From Nemania diffusa (lineage: Eukaryota; Ascomycota; Sordariomycetes; Xylariales; Xylariaceae): a stretch of 64,000 nucleotides of DNA. The stretch covers positions 3,254,501 through 3,318,500 of the forward strand of contig JBBPUQ010000003.1 of assembly GCA_038501195.1 (NCBI GenBank), in the 5' to 3' direction. The position numbers were made by a program, and so were the translations under genes. Shown here piece by piece: positions 33,157-46,194 of this stretch (the first letter of the stretch is position 1; each line of letters starts with the position of its first letter). Below the pieces are notes generated by a model that did no database searches, was not told where the DNA came from, and worked only from the letters and a program-made list of their open reading frames with translations.

Positions 33157-34399
33157 GGGTCAGAAAAAGTCTCTCGATAGTGAGACTTTATTTGAGCGAT
33201 TCAATTTCGCCCTCACCCCACTCTAAAACTATCGAGGTAAGAGTAAATATTCAATCACAAGATTTATATTTAGAGAATACAGTAGTTTATACGAACTAAT
33301 GCCTTCTAAAAGAACGCCAGGATAATCCGAGAGTTAGCGAATAAAGTATGTTGAAACTAGCTATCTAATATAGTCGAGTTACTTACGTACTTTGAAGAGG
33401 TCATCCGGTAATAAGTTTATATAGTTTTAATATAGTATAAATAAGTTAACCGTAACTATTAAGATGCAAGTCCTAAAGAAATTTCGCAAGACTAGCGAAA
33501 TAGTATAAGAAGCAAAAGGATTAGCGATACGAATAGGAGGTAAACAAATATAGTAACACGTTAGGCTTATTGATCTAAGTAATTAATCTACCTAAAGCGG
33601 CTCGGTATAGAATTTATTAGAGGTTAAGCAACCTTAGAATGAGCGGCTATGAATTTACTAATATGTTGACATTAAACTCAAACGATATAAGCTTACTAAA
33701 CGATATCAATCTGGCTCGGTAATATAAGAGCTATAAATAAGGATACGTACGGTTCACTAAGCACAAGAAACCTTTGATAGTAAAATATTGTTCGCAAAAG
33801 GTTTCCTGGAGTTTAGTGGTTATTCCATATATAAGTAAGGATTCATATCTATCGGTTTAGCACCCGGTGAGACCTGTGAGTCTAGAGAATCGTCCAGATG
33901 AAGACCTTTAGCGAATGGCAACAGATTAGGTATACATCTTATTGGCACCTAAACTTATTGAAGATGTTCGTAGACATTCTAACGTACTCATCTTATCTTA
34001 AACCTATAATAAAATAAAATAGAGGCTAGTATTCGAACGAGGCATAGAAACTTTGTGCGTATCGACTATATAGAAACTGCTGTCCTTACAATGCTGAGCT
34101 CTATTACAGGTAGGAGCTGGCAGGTATGCTTATAACAGGAAGTGAATATCGTTGTAACGTAGTACTACTACATGACTCAAGGGGCAGTGGCTAAACACCG
34201 GTAAATTGCGGGGACATCACTGCTGAATTTGTTTGAATCTTGCCCCACCATACAGGTAATACTGACTACCTGCTACTGATACCTACCTACCTGTATGGAA
34301 GACCTGCCCGGTATCATCAACCAACATCAAATCAACATCATTCGAGTTAACTTATTTATTGAGAAAGATTGCCTTTTTATTATCGTACCGACTTGTAAA
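33157..34399. other. AT-rich gene-free DNA right of the LTR island, with small inverted repeats
   Basis: Just after the C run, AAAGTCTC (33166-33173) pairs with GAGACTTT (33182-33189) as an 8-bp stem with an 8-nt loop. CTCGATAG (33173-33180) is repeated inverted as CTATCGAG at about 33229-33236. The rest to about 34100 is AT-rich with stops in every frame, probably decayed repeats. The last 300 bp are the promoter and 5' UTR of the GTPase gene, with TACCTACCTACCTG near 34282. Confidence 0.5.
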
Positions 34400-35929
34400 A
34401 TGTCGACGACTGTGGAGAAGGTGAGCCCTAGTCTAAAGAAAACAGCGTGTCATCATTATTGCTAACTCGTGCACAGATCAAGGAGATCGAGTCCGAAGTA
34501 GGTGTGCATTGTTGCCTTCGTGTGGGCAATAGGCTTGCTAACGAGCTGTATTTTCACAGATGGCTCGAACTCAAAAGAACAAGGCCACTTCGTTCCATCT
34601 TGGCCAATTGAAGGCGAAACTAGCCAAGCTGAAGCGGGAACTTCTCACGCCGTCTGGTGGTGGCGGCGGTGGTGGAGGAGCAGGCTTTGATGTTGCCAGA
34701 ACAGGTGTTGCTAGTGTCGGTTTTATTGGTTTCCCGTCTGTTGGAAAGAGTACTCTCATGAGTAGGCTCACTGGCCAGCACTCCGAAGTGGCCGCATATG
34801 AGTTTACGACATTAACATCTGTGCCTGGCCAAGTTATGTACAATGGTAGGGCATCACTAAGCTCCCAAACCGCGCATTCTCCGTGCAGCCACGTGATCTC
34901 GCAATCCTCATTTTCCACCTTACCATCTCGTCCGCTCTGACTTATCTGGAATAGGTGCCCCGCTGCAGATGATCGATCTGCCCGGTATTATAGAGGGAGC
35001 TAAAGATGGAAGAGGCCGTGGTCGCCAAGTTATCGCTGTAGCCAAGACTTGCCATCTGATATTCATAGTGCTGGATGTGAATAAACCTTTAACAGACAAA
35101 CGGGTTATCGAGGCAGAACTCGAGGGGTTTGGAATCCGCATCAACAAAGAGCCACCGAACATTACCTTCAAGAAGAAGGACAAAGGTGGTCTCAATATTA
35201 CGAACACTGTACCCCTGAGCCATATCGACCACGATGAAATCAGGGCTGTGATGAGCGAGTACCGTATCAACTCAGCCGATATCGCCATTCGCTGTGATGC
35301 AACGGTTGACGACTTAATCGACATTCTAGAGGCTAAGAGTCGCAGCTACATCCCCGTCATTTACGTGCTTAACAAGATCGATGCTATAAGTATCGAAGAG
35401 TTGGACCTCCTGTATAGGATCCCTAATGCAGTACCTATAAGTTCCGAGCATGGGTGGAATGTCGATGAGCTTATGGAAGTCATGTATGTGTTGGACGCGT
35501 GCATTGCGGCGGAGTTTCGCGTAAAAGCTAACCCTCTTCCTCCTTAGGTGGGAAAAGCTGAAGTTAGTAAGGGTTTACACCAAACCAAAGGGCAAAATGC
35601 CGGATTATTCGGCACCCGTTGTACTTCGTTCCACGAGGTGCACCGTTGAAGACTTTGTAAGTGGCGGCGATCATGAAAATCACGCTGTAAACCGGGGCAA
35701 ACGTTGCTAACCGAGAACGTGTAAAGTGCAACGCAATCCATCGAAGCATTCTTGAGCAATTCAAAACCGCAATCGTCTATGGAAAGTCTGTGAAGCACCA
35801 ACCGCAACGTGTGGGACTGTCTCATGAGTTAGCCGATGAGGATATAGGTAATACGCAATGCGCACACCCGGTGACTTACCATTGGCCATGCTAACCTCGT
35901 ATACCACAGTCACGATTATGAAGAGATGA
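34400..35929 (+). CDS. RBG1: DRG1/Rbg1 family ribosome-associated GTPase
   Basis: Seven exons: 34400-34420, 34477-34497, 34560-34845, 34955-35483, 35548-35656, 35727-35847 and 35910-35929. All junction phases agree, and together they code 368 residues. The N-terminus MSTTVEKIKEIESEMARTQK is the family's conserved start, spread over three exons. G motifs are GFPSVGKST (G1), a Thr in EFTTLT (G2), DLPGIIEGA (G3) and NKID (G4). The C-terminal TGS domain is coded by the last exons ([19 protein letters not shown], then [20 protein letters not shown]). DRG/Rbg GTPases bind translating ribosomes with a DFRP partner and help relieve stalling. The first two exons are only 21 nt each and the last 20 nt, so automatic models may start wrongly at the ATG of exon 3. 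It sits next to the LTR island but is intact. Confidence 0.93.
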
Positions 35930-38900
35930 TTTGCGCAAGTTCGGGAGGATCCTCCCCTCGCATATCGGTCTCGCGTGCTGGTGGACGTCTGATCAAGGCC
36001 AAGACTGGTCTACTACGCAGGCTTCCGTGATACAATGCGACGCCGAGCCTCTGGATCAGTTCCAACAGCACGTCACACCTGTACATAGACCGATATGCTG
36101 TGGTTTAGTGGTTTACGGAATCTGTTCATTTGTACAAGGCTGGTGGCCGACTTGCATGACCAATACATCACGGTTGTTTGCCGGTCAGCGGGTCAGGGAC
36201 GAGGCCGCAGCCGATGTGGCACGCCACAGGCACATTGCTAGCGCCTGGGTCTCGATAGGGCAGGCACTAGGATATATGCACGATAGACACCATCGTCATG
36301 AAGGGTCTGGTTATATGCAACAGCATCTGCATCTGAGGAAAAAGAAGGCTTTTCGTGGAAAACTGATGGGGATGGGATCATGCCCCGCGTCATATTTCTA
36401 TCGCAACTTACGAGGGGCCAAGTGATAGGTAGTGTATCTTGAATCGAGATAGTCTATGCGTAGGCGCGCAGGTTCTCGCTAAGCAATATGCATTGCATGA
36501 AGGGGCCTAAAGATTCGGGTTTGGATAAATGGCCATTGGGCACGAAAGCTGCCCAGGTGCATTACCTATGTGAAAGTAATTATCTATTTATTTGCATACC
36601 GGTTGTTTAATCTTTCGCTCGCTCGCTCGAAAATGCTTGCTCTCTGGCTTGGCGCACAGAAAGGGTACCGAATTGGAAGCCAGAGCGGAAAATTACTCAA
36701 CATTTTTTTTTTACGGGAGCACAGAATGAGAAACGAACACTTCGGGAAGTCTTGTGCTTGCCACACCCCATGGCAATAAGCCGCATCTGACAATGATGAA
36801 ATGATCAGTGAACCCAGGCGAGGACCTGCAGCAACCGGGCCACGTCTGCTGCGGCCGCCTTTCCCGACGAAGCGTGTGGGATGCAGGGCCAGCTTTAGTC
36901 TGCTGTACAGGAGCCATTGAGACAACACTCCACCCACAGCAGACGGTGTGCTAGGTCGTGCCTACGTGGAGAACAGGAGAACAGGACCACCATGAACTCT
37001 GCAGAGAAGTGAGACATGAATATTGCCGGTCGTGGGCTTGGCCTAATCCTATCGTTGCACGTAAACGATCGGAGCATTTTGACAACTACCCAGGCGTCCA
37101 GGCCAGTCAACTGCAAGACTGTCCCTCCAACAAAAGACAAAAGGCCGAAGGGGGGGTAGATTGTCCCCTGCTCCAGCCTTTCACAGCGCTCCTGTAGCCG
37201 CCGGCCGTGTCCACCAATATTCTGCTAGGTATCTGTTCTGTATGTACCTACTTAAGATAGAATCGTGGAGACATCCTTCAATCCTATCCAACAGCTGATA
37301 ATTCTTGGCTCAACGATCTCGGTAGTCTTTGACTTACCCAGTGTACAGTAAAATGATTTGTCGCGTCTTGCTACTGCTCGGTTATCTAGTCGGCGACTAG
37401 ACTCGAACGAGTATATCGCTGAAAAGAGAAGCTGATTGTGCAATTTTAGTGAGTATGTGCAGAACAGCTTTTCCTGTGTTCTGTGTTCTGTCTGTCTGTT
37501 TGTTTCAATACCGCGAGTTTGGCAATAAAATGCGAAGCCTCAACATTCCAATCGACCATTGAGATATCTACCTACTGTATATACACAGTAACTATAACAG
37601 AATACGAAACAACTTTTCGCCGTAGTACCTATTCTGTAGTGTACATACGGAATATACCTACCTACAGTATATATATTCTGTACAGTGCCGCGACGGCATG
37701 GGAAAACTGAAGAAAGCATCAGCCAATTGGCGAACTATGACCCTGGGGAAGGATTCCCTGCTACGAGTACCTATCACCGACTCTCCTCTCTCCACAGACG
37801 AAATGCCGCGCTGCGTTCCACTTTGCGATGCCTTCTGAATTGAATCTTGTTGTTTCTTCGGCGCCTTCGGGAATTCGCCGCGAAACAGGAAATAGGGAGA
37901 AAAAAAAAGGCCCTCTCTGGCACGAGGGAAGCGACTCGGCTCGTTCCACTCGTCGACTAATACCTTGGTAGTGTTAACATGTGTATGTACATACGTACAT
38001 ACAGCAGGTAGTCTAGACAGCATCTCGGGTTGGTTCGAGCCCCAACTCGTTCTATAGGCCCAGAATATAGTCAGGGGTTACCCCAAGCTAAGCTAGGGAA
38101 GGGGACAGCACCGTGGTAGCCAAGGCTTCTTATTATGACGCATTATTAGACCAACCCTGGGCCGCCCAGGCATGACGTTACGTCGAGGTTTGACCACAGG
38201 CATTTCTGCAACTCTGTGCTGATATTCTCCGTAACACAGCGAGAGGGGCTAATTATTAGGGTCGTAATCGCGGGCATTTTGCGACGGCGTATGTAGCCTC
38301 ACAATGCACAATGGGGATGGGGGGAGAGGTATACATACGCATACCATTCAGGGAAGAGTTGCCGACATCTGGCTGGAATGGGAAGAGAAGACTCACTTGC
38401 ATGTCGGCTTGCTGCGCAGCCGCCTTGCGTTGCGTAACACACATTGATTCTCGCATGTTTCTAAACAAGCTACAGGCTACAGGTCAGGTCGCTTTACGCT
38501 CTTATGTACTACGTACGCATACGCATAGGTATAAGTATACTTACATTACATACGGCATGGCGAAGCGCTAAACTCGATCAGGCTCAGGCTCGAGTTCTCG
38601 CCGCCGTTCCTCACTTGTTCCTTGTGAGTTATTAGGCATTCACATAGCCAAGGATCAAGTAACAAGCTGACCAACTGGAAGCCAGCCCGGTGCACGGAAA
38701 TGGTTTGGCTCGCTTGGACCTCCTGACTATTTCTGCCCAATCGCTTTCTGGGAATCGCCGGGCCTTCTCGCGTCTGATCCTAAGAAAAAAAGAGAGAGAG
38801 AGAGAGAGAGGGCATTTTATGCGTACATACTTACTTACACGGTCGAACGACATGTTACCACTGTTGGCCGCTTCGCTTGTTGGAGGGTATGTAAAAATTG

Positions 38901-41900
38901 TAGGATTCGCCCATAAAATTACAAACCCAACAAACAACTCAGGTGTCGCGCGCCATCCATGGCCACTACAGTCTTACAGAGAGTACAGCCATGGATATCT
39001 CAAGTTCGGTGAGGTGAAGTGGAAACAAGACACAAGGCCCGTCCCAGTGCCGTGCCATTCTGTATCTAGATCTAGCAACTAGCAACTAGCAACTAGTTAG
39101 ATAGTTACATACCATCCCATCTACCTACGCACACTTAGTGGCCGCCAGCCGCGGAGAAGGACGAAAAGGTATGAATGTAGGTACCCCATTTTTGTTTTGG
39201 GCCTGACCGTCTTGTTTATCGCCATGTCTCGTGCTACCTATACGTATGTATGTATCTACATACATTGACCTGCCTATACCTATACAAGATACAGCACGCA
39301 CGCACGATATGACCACGAGCTGGACCCCTGGCATTTCCAGTGCATCGGCGACATACGCATACATACTGTATGTACTTATGTAGATAGATAGCTGTTGGTG
39401 GCATCTGTCGCATCACGCATCAAGTACATACATACTATAGGTAGTCAGTATAGGTAATCTGTTGCACACCGTTCTAGGATTCCCATTAAGTAGAATACGC
39501 ATAAGGTCCCTTACGCATACATACATACGTACATACAATATACACATACATCCTGTTGGAAACGGAGCCTCTATCACGTCAATCTGGCGCAAGGCGTCTA
39601 CAGCGGTAATATTAAGACCTGATCCCGGCTAGCATGACGTTCGATCGCCCTCAATGCCGCATGATGATTTCCACTCCTCCTCTTTTTCTTTTTGAGGCTT
39701 GCGTATATTGAGAGGCTCTCGATGGCTCTCAGATGTGGAGTCGTGGAAGGAGGGAAAAGCCCCGGGAGAGACTTCGGCTTGACACCCCCTGTGCTGCGTG
39801 CAATCGCCTCGGCGAGCTAGGCCCCCGGGTCGCTGCTCATCTCAATTTGAGGTGGTCGACGCCGTCTTACGGACGGAGATAATGGCTCTTGTGGTTGTAT
39901 GTACATACCTATGCGTACGCTACTTACTTGTATGTACAGTAGATAGTAAGTAGAAGGTGGAGAGGAACTTGCTGAGGACGAGTCGACCACCACCTACACA
40001 GGATGATGCTCCCCACCCCTCACCCCTCTTCTACTTACGTATGTATATTCTCCAACTTGTTAGGGTCTAGATATCCAACTAAGTACCTAGCCAGGGAGGA
40101 TTTGGTCGAGATAGACTAGCGACCTTTCGCGTGTCGCGCATCTGTGTTTGCGTTTTAGGGCGGCCATGAAGCGCCAAAGTGTCTGTCGAGGAGCGTACAG
40201 AGTGATATAGACTATCTACTTTTGTCTGTGCAATGCGAAGCTCGTGGTTAAGGGCGGTGATGATAGATACCTACTGTACCTACAATGTGGAGGATGAGGG
40301 GCTCCAAGGACAGGAGAACTTGATACACTGTACTTGTAGGGTAGTAGACTAGTAGGGTTTTTTGCTATCGAATAACAGCGCAGAATCGCTTATTACCGTA
40401 GCATTGGTGGCAGCGAATGGCCCAAGTTGGGCCCTATGAGAGACCATCCGGGCCGCTGTCCACATACATGGGGGAGTGAGTGGACCATTGTGTATCCCTG
40501 CTAGTCAGCCGTCAAGGAGCCCTTCACGAGTGGAACGAAAAGGGAAGCCGAGCTCCCACGACCGTCGCCAAATACCTCATTCAGCGTCCTCATTCGAAGA
40601 TGCTAGCCTGGGCCATGATAACGGCAAGACCGCTGACTCTATCACATGGGCCGTTATGAACCTGAAGGTGCTGCTGCTGAGCAACCTGGATGGCTGATGC
40701 TGGCCGGACAAGACTACCTAGGACGCTCACTGAGTGGAGGTGTCTATGCGTACTTGACTTGCGGTATAGCGACGCCATTGTCGCCATTGTCGCCATGTCC
40801 TGGATGTTGTTGAATAACACAGAGAGTACTTAGTAGTATCTATTTATGTTAAAGTAATGTAGGTAGGTAGGTAATAGACGAGCTGAAAGAAGCTCTAGAC
40901 TAGAGCGTAGATAGACAGACACCGGCCAGTATGGCACGAGTTTAGATGGGTAGAGTGTGTAAGTGCACTGGGTACTGTCTATCCTACTCCCTCCCTCGGC
41001 TCCCAGTGGAGGTCCCAAAACTCGAAGAGGTGTTAGGGCTGTCGTCGTATCCGCGTCGTTAGCACTTACACCATCTACTGAGTACACCGCTAGGTACATA
41101 CATACACTACGAGCTTCGTCCCGTCGGCTAGTCTAGGCATTCGCCAATTGCTTTTTCATCTGGTACGTATTCCGTACCGTCTCATGTCCTTATGCCCGTA
41201 TTCGAACGGGAGTGAACAGTGTCCGCCGCCAGATAGTGTAGCGTGTGTACATGCTAGAAGAAGATGAAGGATCAAAGAAGCTAGTGTGTATCTGTAAGCC
41301 CTTCCCGATCTGGTCATCACACTGTTAGTGTATCTAGAGCTGAGCCTATGAAGTAGGTACTTACGGTTGCGGACGTCCCTTGGCAGAGACCAGGTACCAC
41401 TATTATCTACTTACAAGTCTGTAGGTATGTAGATGTAGGTAGTCAGGTGCGCACAAATGGACAGCCAGCCTTGGGAGATCAGCCTTGACAATTTCTTACT
41501 TACTATGAATGCTACGTCGTTTCATGCTAATTACCCAGTAGGGGTAGTCGCTGATGGTATATCCCTTGTACTCTGTAGAGGGAATTAATCTTTGCAGCCC
41601 TTGAGGAGCTGTCCTGTTACCTAAGTATTTAACGTACGTACAGTATGTATGCGTATGTCTTGTCGTCTCCCCTCCGACTCCAATACCTTTCCTTTACTTT
41701 TAGTACGTTATCGGAATTATTACCTCTCGGGAGCCCGTGTCTTCTACCCAGTTACCGTAGTATAATTCGACTGGCTGAATTAACCCTGTCTATAGGAGTG
41801 TGTGTACTTTTAGCATGTCACTCCCCTGTCTGATTCTCTGGGACTAACAAGAAAAAAAATTCGACGGTAACATTGTGGACTGGTATCCTCCACACACCGA

Positions 41901-42990
41901 ACCAACGAAGGGTCCTAATCCAGCTTTTGGGACTACCTACCTACCTATCTACTGGCATACTTAGTATGTTCCTGTAAAGAAACCCCCTTGCTCTGTCCAG
42001 CCTGTCATACCGCATGTTGGCCCGGTCTTTATCCCTCGAGAGCTACGACCACGCACCCCCCTGGGGATTTGATAGCCCCGGACTCGGCACGCAAGCTCTC
42101 ACACTCATCACCCCTGCTGCTGCATACACACATACATATGTAGCTCATGTATGGACTCCTCCACATATCTGTGTCCACCGTCCTTCGCCGTGCTTCTGGA
42201 TAGTCGTATGTCGACGACTTGGCTGCGAATAACTCCATCAGGGTGCCGTCCTTCATTTCGACATTCGGGCTGGACTTACACTAGAAGTTGGCAGAGTTAG
42301 CTTTTTCCTACGCTTTCTCGTTTACTACGCGGTTCACCATCGATCTACCTCGAAACCGAGCATCTAGAGAAAGGGGGGGGACTATCATTCTCGCTCATTA
42401 ATGTACCAACAGAAGAAGACTGGGAGATTACTTGACAAAAAGATTTTCCCAACTGAACGTTCGTACTTTGGTCCACGGTGTGAAGAGTTGGGCCGTCTCT
42501 TGAGACTGAGAGGCTAGGCCTGAATGTTTGTTGGTTGGTGCTTCTAGGACTCGGCCGCCTCCTCCCGCGCCTGGGTGTACGCAAGACGACGCTCATTAGC
42601 TGCTGAATCCTGTCTTCCCGCTTCTTCCCATTCACAATCCTACGAGAGGTTTTCTTAACAGCAAACTGCCTTCGTCACTGCGGCTTCCAAGCGCACACGA
42701 GCACCTTGACTTACACGGCAGTCTTATACACCTCCCACGAGCCAATTGCTTCACTGAGTATGTATGTTGTCTCCCGCTTGTAGAGCCAAAGTTGCCAAAT
42801 GCCCGCTGGCAACTCCGTACCTTTGCCAACACACGGTCTCCCGCTCTTATAGGTTTCTGCTGAGCCCAGCGCTCGTCTACATCTCACTGGCTGCAGATAT
42901 TGAATATCATCATCGCCACTAGACGTTGCCTACAGCTCATCTATACCCGCAAGATCCTCGGTTGAAGATAGTAGACCGATTGCTTACAAC
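35930..42990. other. 7-kb gene-free region upstream of the HTH regulator
   Basis: No frame here looks like a protein; the longest (35931-36425, 164 codons) has no recognisable content and overlaps the expected 3' UTR of the GTPase gene. From about 37200 to 42000 the sequence is filled with short mixed runs of TACGTATGTA, ACATACGTACATAC, ACCTACC and TAGGTAC. Between them are normal-composition stretches. The region should contain the promoter and leader of the regulator at 42991 and could hide non-coding RNA genes, none of which I can identify. Confidence 0.5.
38791..38811. repeat. (AG)n microsatellite
   Basis: Ten AG units preceded by an A-rich run, within the long gene-free region. Confidence 0.9.
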
Positions 42991-44748
42991 ATGCATAACA
43001 ATATGATCACCTCTACTAGCGCTGATCAGGATGACCAACTTGTCCATGATGCTTCATACTCGAATAGCCCCTGGGTCAACATGCACTCATATAACCACAT
43101 GTCAATGGGGAACTACCAGGAAGAATACTACAGCATGCCGCATATGACGCATGGGCTGCCGTCGGAATCGCTCGGGGGACATTTGGCACCATCACCTTTT
43201 ACATCGAACATCCAACCGAATAACTACCCGAGTCAGCTCCCGCCCCCACCTCCGCCGCTGATACCGTCACCAGGACAAGTGCCATGGCCCAGCCTACAGA
43301 CGAATCCATCCCAGAGTTACCAATCGCCTGTGCCGATACCTAGTGTCTTAGCTCCCCAAAGACAGCAGCCAAAACTTCCCACGATTAATACGTCACAGCC
43401 GAGAAGGACGTTAACTGACCAGGACCGGCGCGATATGTGCAAGTTTGCTGACGAAAACCCCGGTGTCAAACAACATGATATCGGATTAAGGTTTGGCGTC
43501 GAACGAAGGTGAGAGGAATCACACTACCACGGCGAGCTTCATATTAACCATGTTACCAGCACTGTGTCGAAAGTCTTGCGCAGGAAAGATCAATACTTAA
43601 ATCAGGAGGATCGTAGTGCTTCTCCTGTCAAGAAGAATAAAGGAAAGTCGTCTCCAGATATAGAGCGAGCCCTAGCAAATTGGGTAAGGGGTCAACAGAA
43701 AAAGGGCGTTATAGTCAACGATTACGAGATGGAAGAGAAGGCCAAGGTTTTTTGCACTGGTTCAGACATTCCCCTGAAAACAATCACGACTGCCTGGATC
43801 GAGAAGTTTAAGCAGAAACATGGAATGGGCCCTGGCAGGCTGATACGCAGAGCCTCCGAGACAGCTATCCCAGACAGCACGCGTCTAGACAGGCTCGATA
43901 CCGAGTCACCGACGGTATCTGCCTCGCAGACGCCGAGCGGGATCTCGCCTGCGTCCCCAGCGCCTCAGGGATCGCCTCTTGTGTCTTCGGCAACGAGCGG
44001 CAAAGCCGAGGACAAAGACAACCCGCCTGGGTTCAGCGTGAGCTTTGCGAACAGCGGGTATAAGCACCCGCATTCGCAGAGCACAACCTCACTCAACAGC
44101 GCCATCACTGACCCGCCGAGCTCGACGTTCTCGGCGGGCGCCTTCAGCCCGGCCTCAACCTCCCAATTTACGTTTTCGCCCGATCCCAATTCGGGCCTGT
44201 TCGGCGACGTGGGTAACGGCAGCTTCCACCGGCCGCGGAGCCAGACCGTGCCGAGCATCCCGCCCCTGGAATACATCAACCCGGCGCGGACGACCGAGCC
44301 ACTCACGCCGAAGTACGGCGCGTCCGGGACGGGACCGTCGTCCGCCATCGAGTCGCCTGTGCATGAGATCTCGGGCCCCGGCTTCGGCCTCGACGCTGCC
44401 ATCTCGCCGCGAACACTACATCACGCCAGTAGCAGCGGCAGCTTGGCTGGCAGATCGACAAACTCGGGAACTGTGTCACTGACAGTCGGCTCCACCCCGA
44501 CGTCGCCGACTCAAGACGATGCTAGACGCGCAGCTGATACTCTGCTGAGCTTTATGCAACACCAGATTCCGGGCTGGTACGAGCCAAACGAGTACATGGT
44601 GGTCTTGCGCCTGGGGGAGAAGCTAGGTGTTGGTGGTCCTAAGGCTAGCTCAGCTACTCAGGGGCTCGGGGTTCTATCGAGGATACCCGAAGGCGATGCC
44701 GAGATGACGAATACCATGTCGCCTCTGGTAAAATACGAAGCAGCATGA
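42991..44748 (+). CDS. Psq/CENP-B-type HTH DNA-binding regulator
   Basis: Two exons, 42991-43508 and 43560-44748, phase 2 junction over a 51-nt intron, give 568 residues. The first 135 residues are low-complexity (Asn, Ser, Pro, Met, with a PPPPPP run). A Psq-type helix-turn-helix (about 139-185) reads L-T-D-Q-D-R-R-D-M-C-K-F-A...V-K-Q-H-D-I-G-L-R-F-G-V then ERSTVSKVLRRK, and is split by the intron. The CENP-B-type second HTH (about 207-265) contains IERALANWVRGQQKKG and TAWIEKFKQKHGM. The long C-terminal part is Ser/Pro/Thr-rich. There is no DDE domain, so it is a stand-alone DNA-binding protein of the fungal CENP-B/ARS-binding type rather than a pogo transposase. Target genes are unknown. 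Another Met at 43003 could also be the start. The unusually long upstream region fits a regulated gene. Confidence 0.83.
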
Positions 44749-46194
44749 AGGAGGAGGAGGAGGTAAAACCTTGTTTCACTAATTCTTCCTGCTTCAGTGT
44801 CTGCACCTTGGCTGGCACTGGTCAGACACGGATTCCAATATTACCTCGCCGCCATCCACGACCAAGAATGACTATATCTACGACTATTACTTGATCTGTA
44901 CTCCACGATACATCTATTGATTCAGGGCGCACTTCACGGACCACGCAAATATAGAGAACTGTCCCACGACAAACTTGAAATAATTGTGCTCTCATCCTCT
45001 ACTATTATCATTGTTTCTTCGCACGCACGGCGTCGGCGCATGGCCCGCGAGCAGAACCAACGTTATATATATATATACACAGCTGAACAGTCTCACGACG
45101 ACCCGAGATATCCACCCACACACACACACAAAACGGACGGGGGACCCAGGGTCCCGACCTTGTACCTAATGATGTCTCCCACTCAGCCATCTATTTATAC
45201 TGCGCCTAAATCTATCTATATACCCACTTTCTCACGAAAGCAAACCGGAAGGGAGACCTATCTATCATCCAGCCCACGCGGTGGTCTTAATCACAAAGAG
45301 AGAACAACACGTCTTCGAGCAATCGGCCCAAATAACTGAAAAAGAACTAATCGCCCACGCGAAAGAAAGAAACCATGAAAAAAAAAAGCTACGTATATAC
45401 CAACCACATCCATCCATACATACCACATGATCACCATACCAAGCGCCACGTATCCGGCCGGTTCCAGAGACGCAAGGAGAACGAGAGGATAGGAAAGGGG
45501 GAAACAAGGGTGGAGGGGGACGACGTCACCAATGAACACGGGTGGGAGGCTTGCAGGAGTGATTCGAATTCTTGTTTTGGTTGTCTTTTTTTTTGGGCTG
45601 TCTTTTGCAGGGCGAAGGAGGGAAGGGAGGGGGGGGGTATTGTCTGATTGGGAAATGTGATGGAAAACGAGCCAATAAGTGAGGGCATACAACACTCGCG
45701 TTTTATTTTCTTCACTCTTCCTTTATTTTCTTGTTCTCTGTTCATTTAGCTCTAGCATAAGGTGTTCATGGATTTTGAGCGGACTCAAATATCTTTGATC
45801 TTCGAGACGGGACTCAGTTAGGGGCCTCGGACAATAAATCCTAGCGATGTTCACAACCTGCTCTCGATTCAATCTTTTTGAGCTCGTACTAATTACGAGG
45901 ATTGGACTTTGGCCCCCCCTCCCTTTTCTTGTTTTCTATTAGGTTCCTTCAACGCGCGGCTTTGGAGAATTGTCATGGTTATGGGGGATTACGAATACAC
46001 ATTTAGTCCGCGAGGACTGAAGGGAGACGAATGCGAAGTGCATTTGTTTTTTCTACTAATGTCTCCCTTGTTTCATGTCACCCGAGTTAATACGAATGAT
46101 TGGGTTTGGTTATCAACAACGACCAAAATAATAGCCGTAGATAGGAACGGAACTGGGTATCAATTTATGAGACATAGGTGAACTAGCCATATTA
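44749..46194. other. Intergenic, convergent genes
   Basis: A 1.4-kb region between two convergent genes, rich in simple tracts: (TA)n at about 45064-45076, (CA)n at about 45116-45129, and several A- or G-runs. Frames such as 44917-45339 are made mostly of these tracts. Probably long 3' UTRs; no gene is seen. Confidence 0.5.

Noticed and set aside
35931..36425. 164-codon plus-strand frame just after the DRG1 gene
   Set aside because: It starts right at the DRG1 stop, has no recognisable motif or coding bias, and most likely lies in 3' UTR sequence.
38026..38060. GGTTCGAGCCC resembling a tRNA T-loop (B box)
   Set aside because: No A box, D arm, anticodon arm or acceptor stem could be folded around it on this strand.
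42991..44748. CENP-B HTH gene as a pogo/Fot1 transposase
   Set aside because: The HTH pair is present, but the remaining protein is Ser/Pro-rich with no DDE catalytic region and no terminal inverted repeats around it.
44917..45339. 140-codon plus-strand frame downstream of the HTH gene
   Set aside because: Made largely of simple repeats (TA, CA, A runs), with no coding character.
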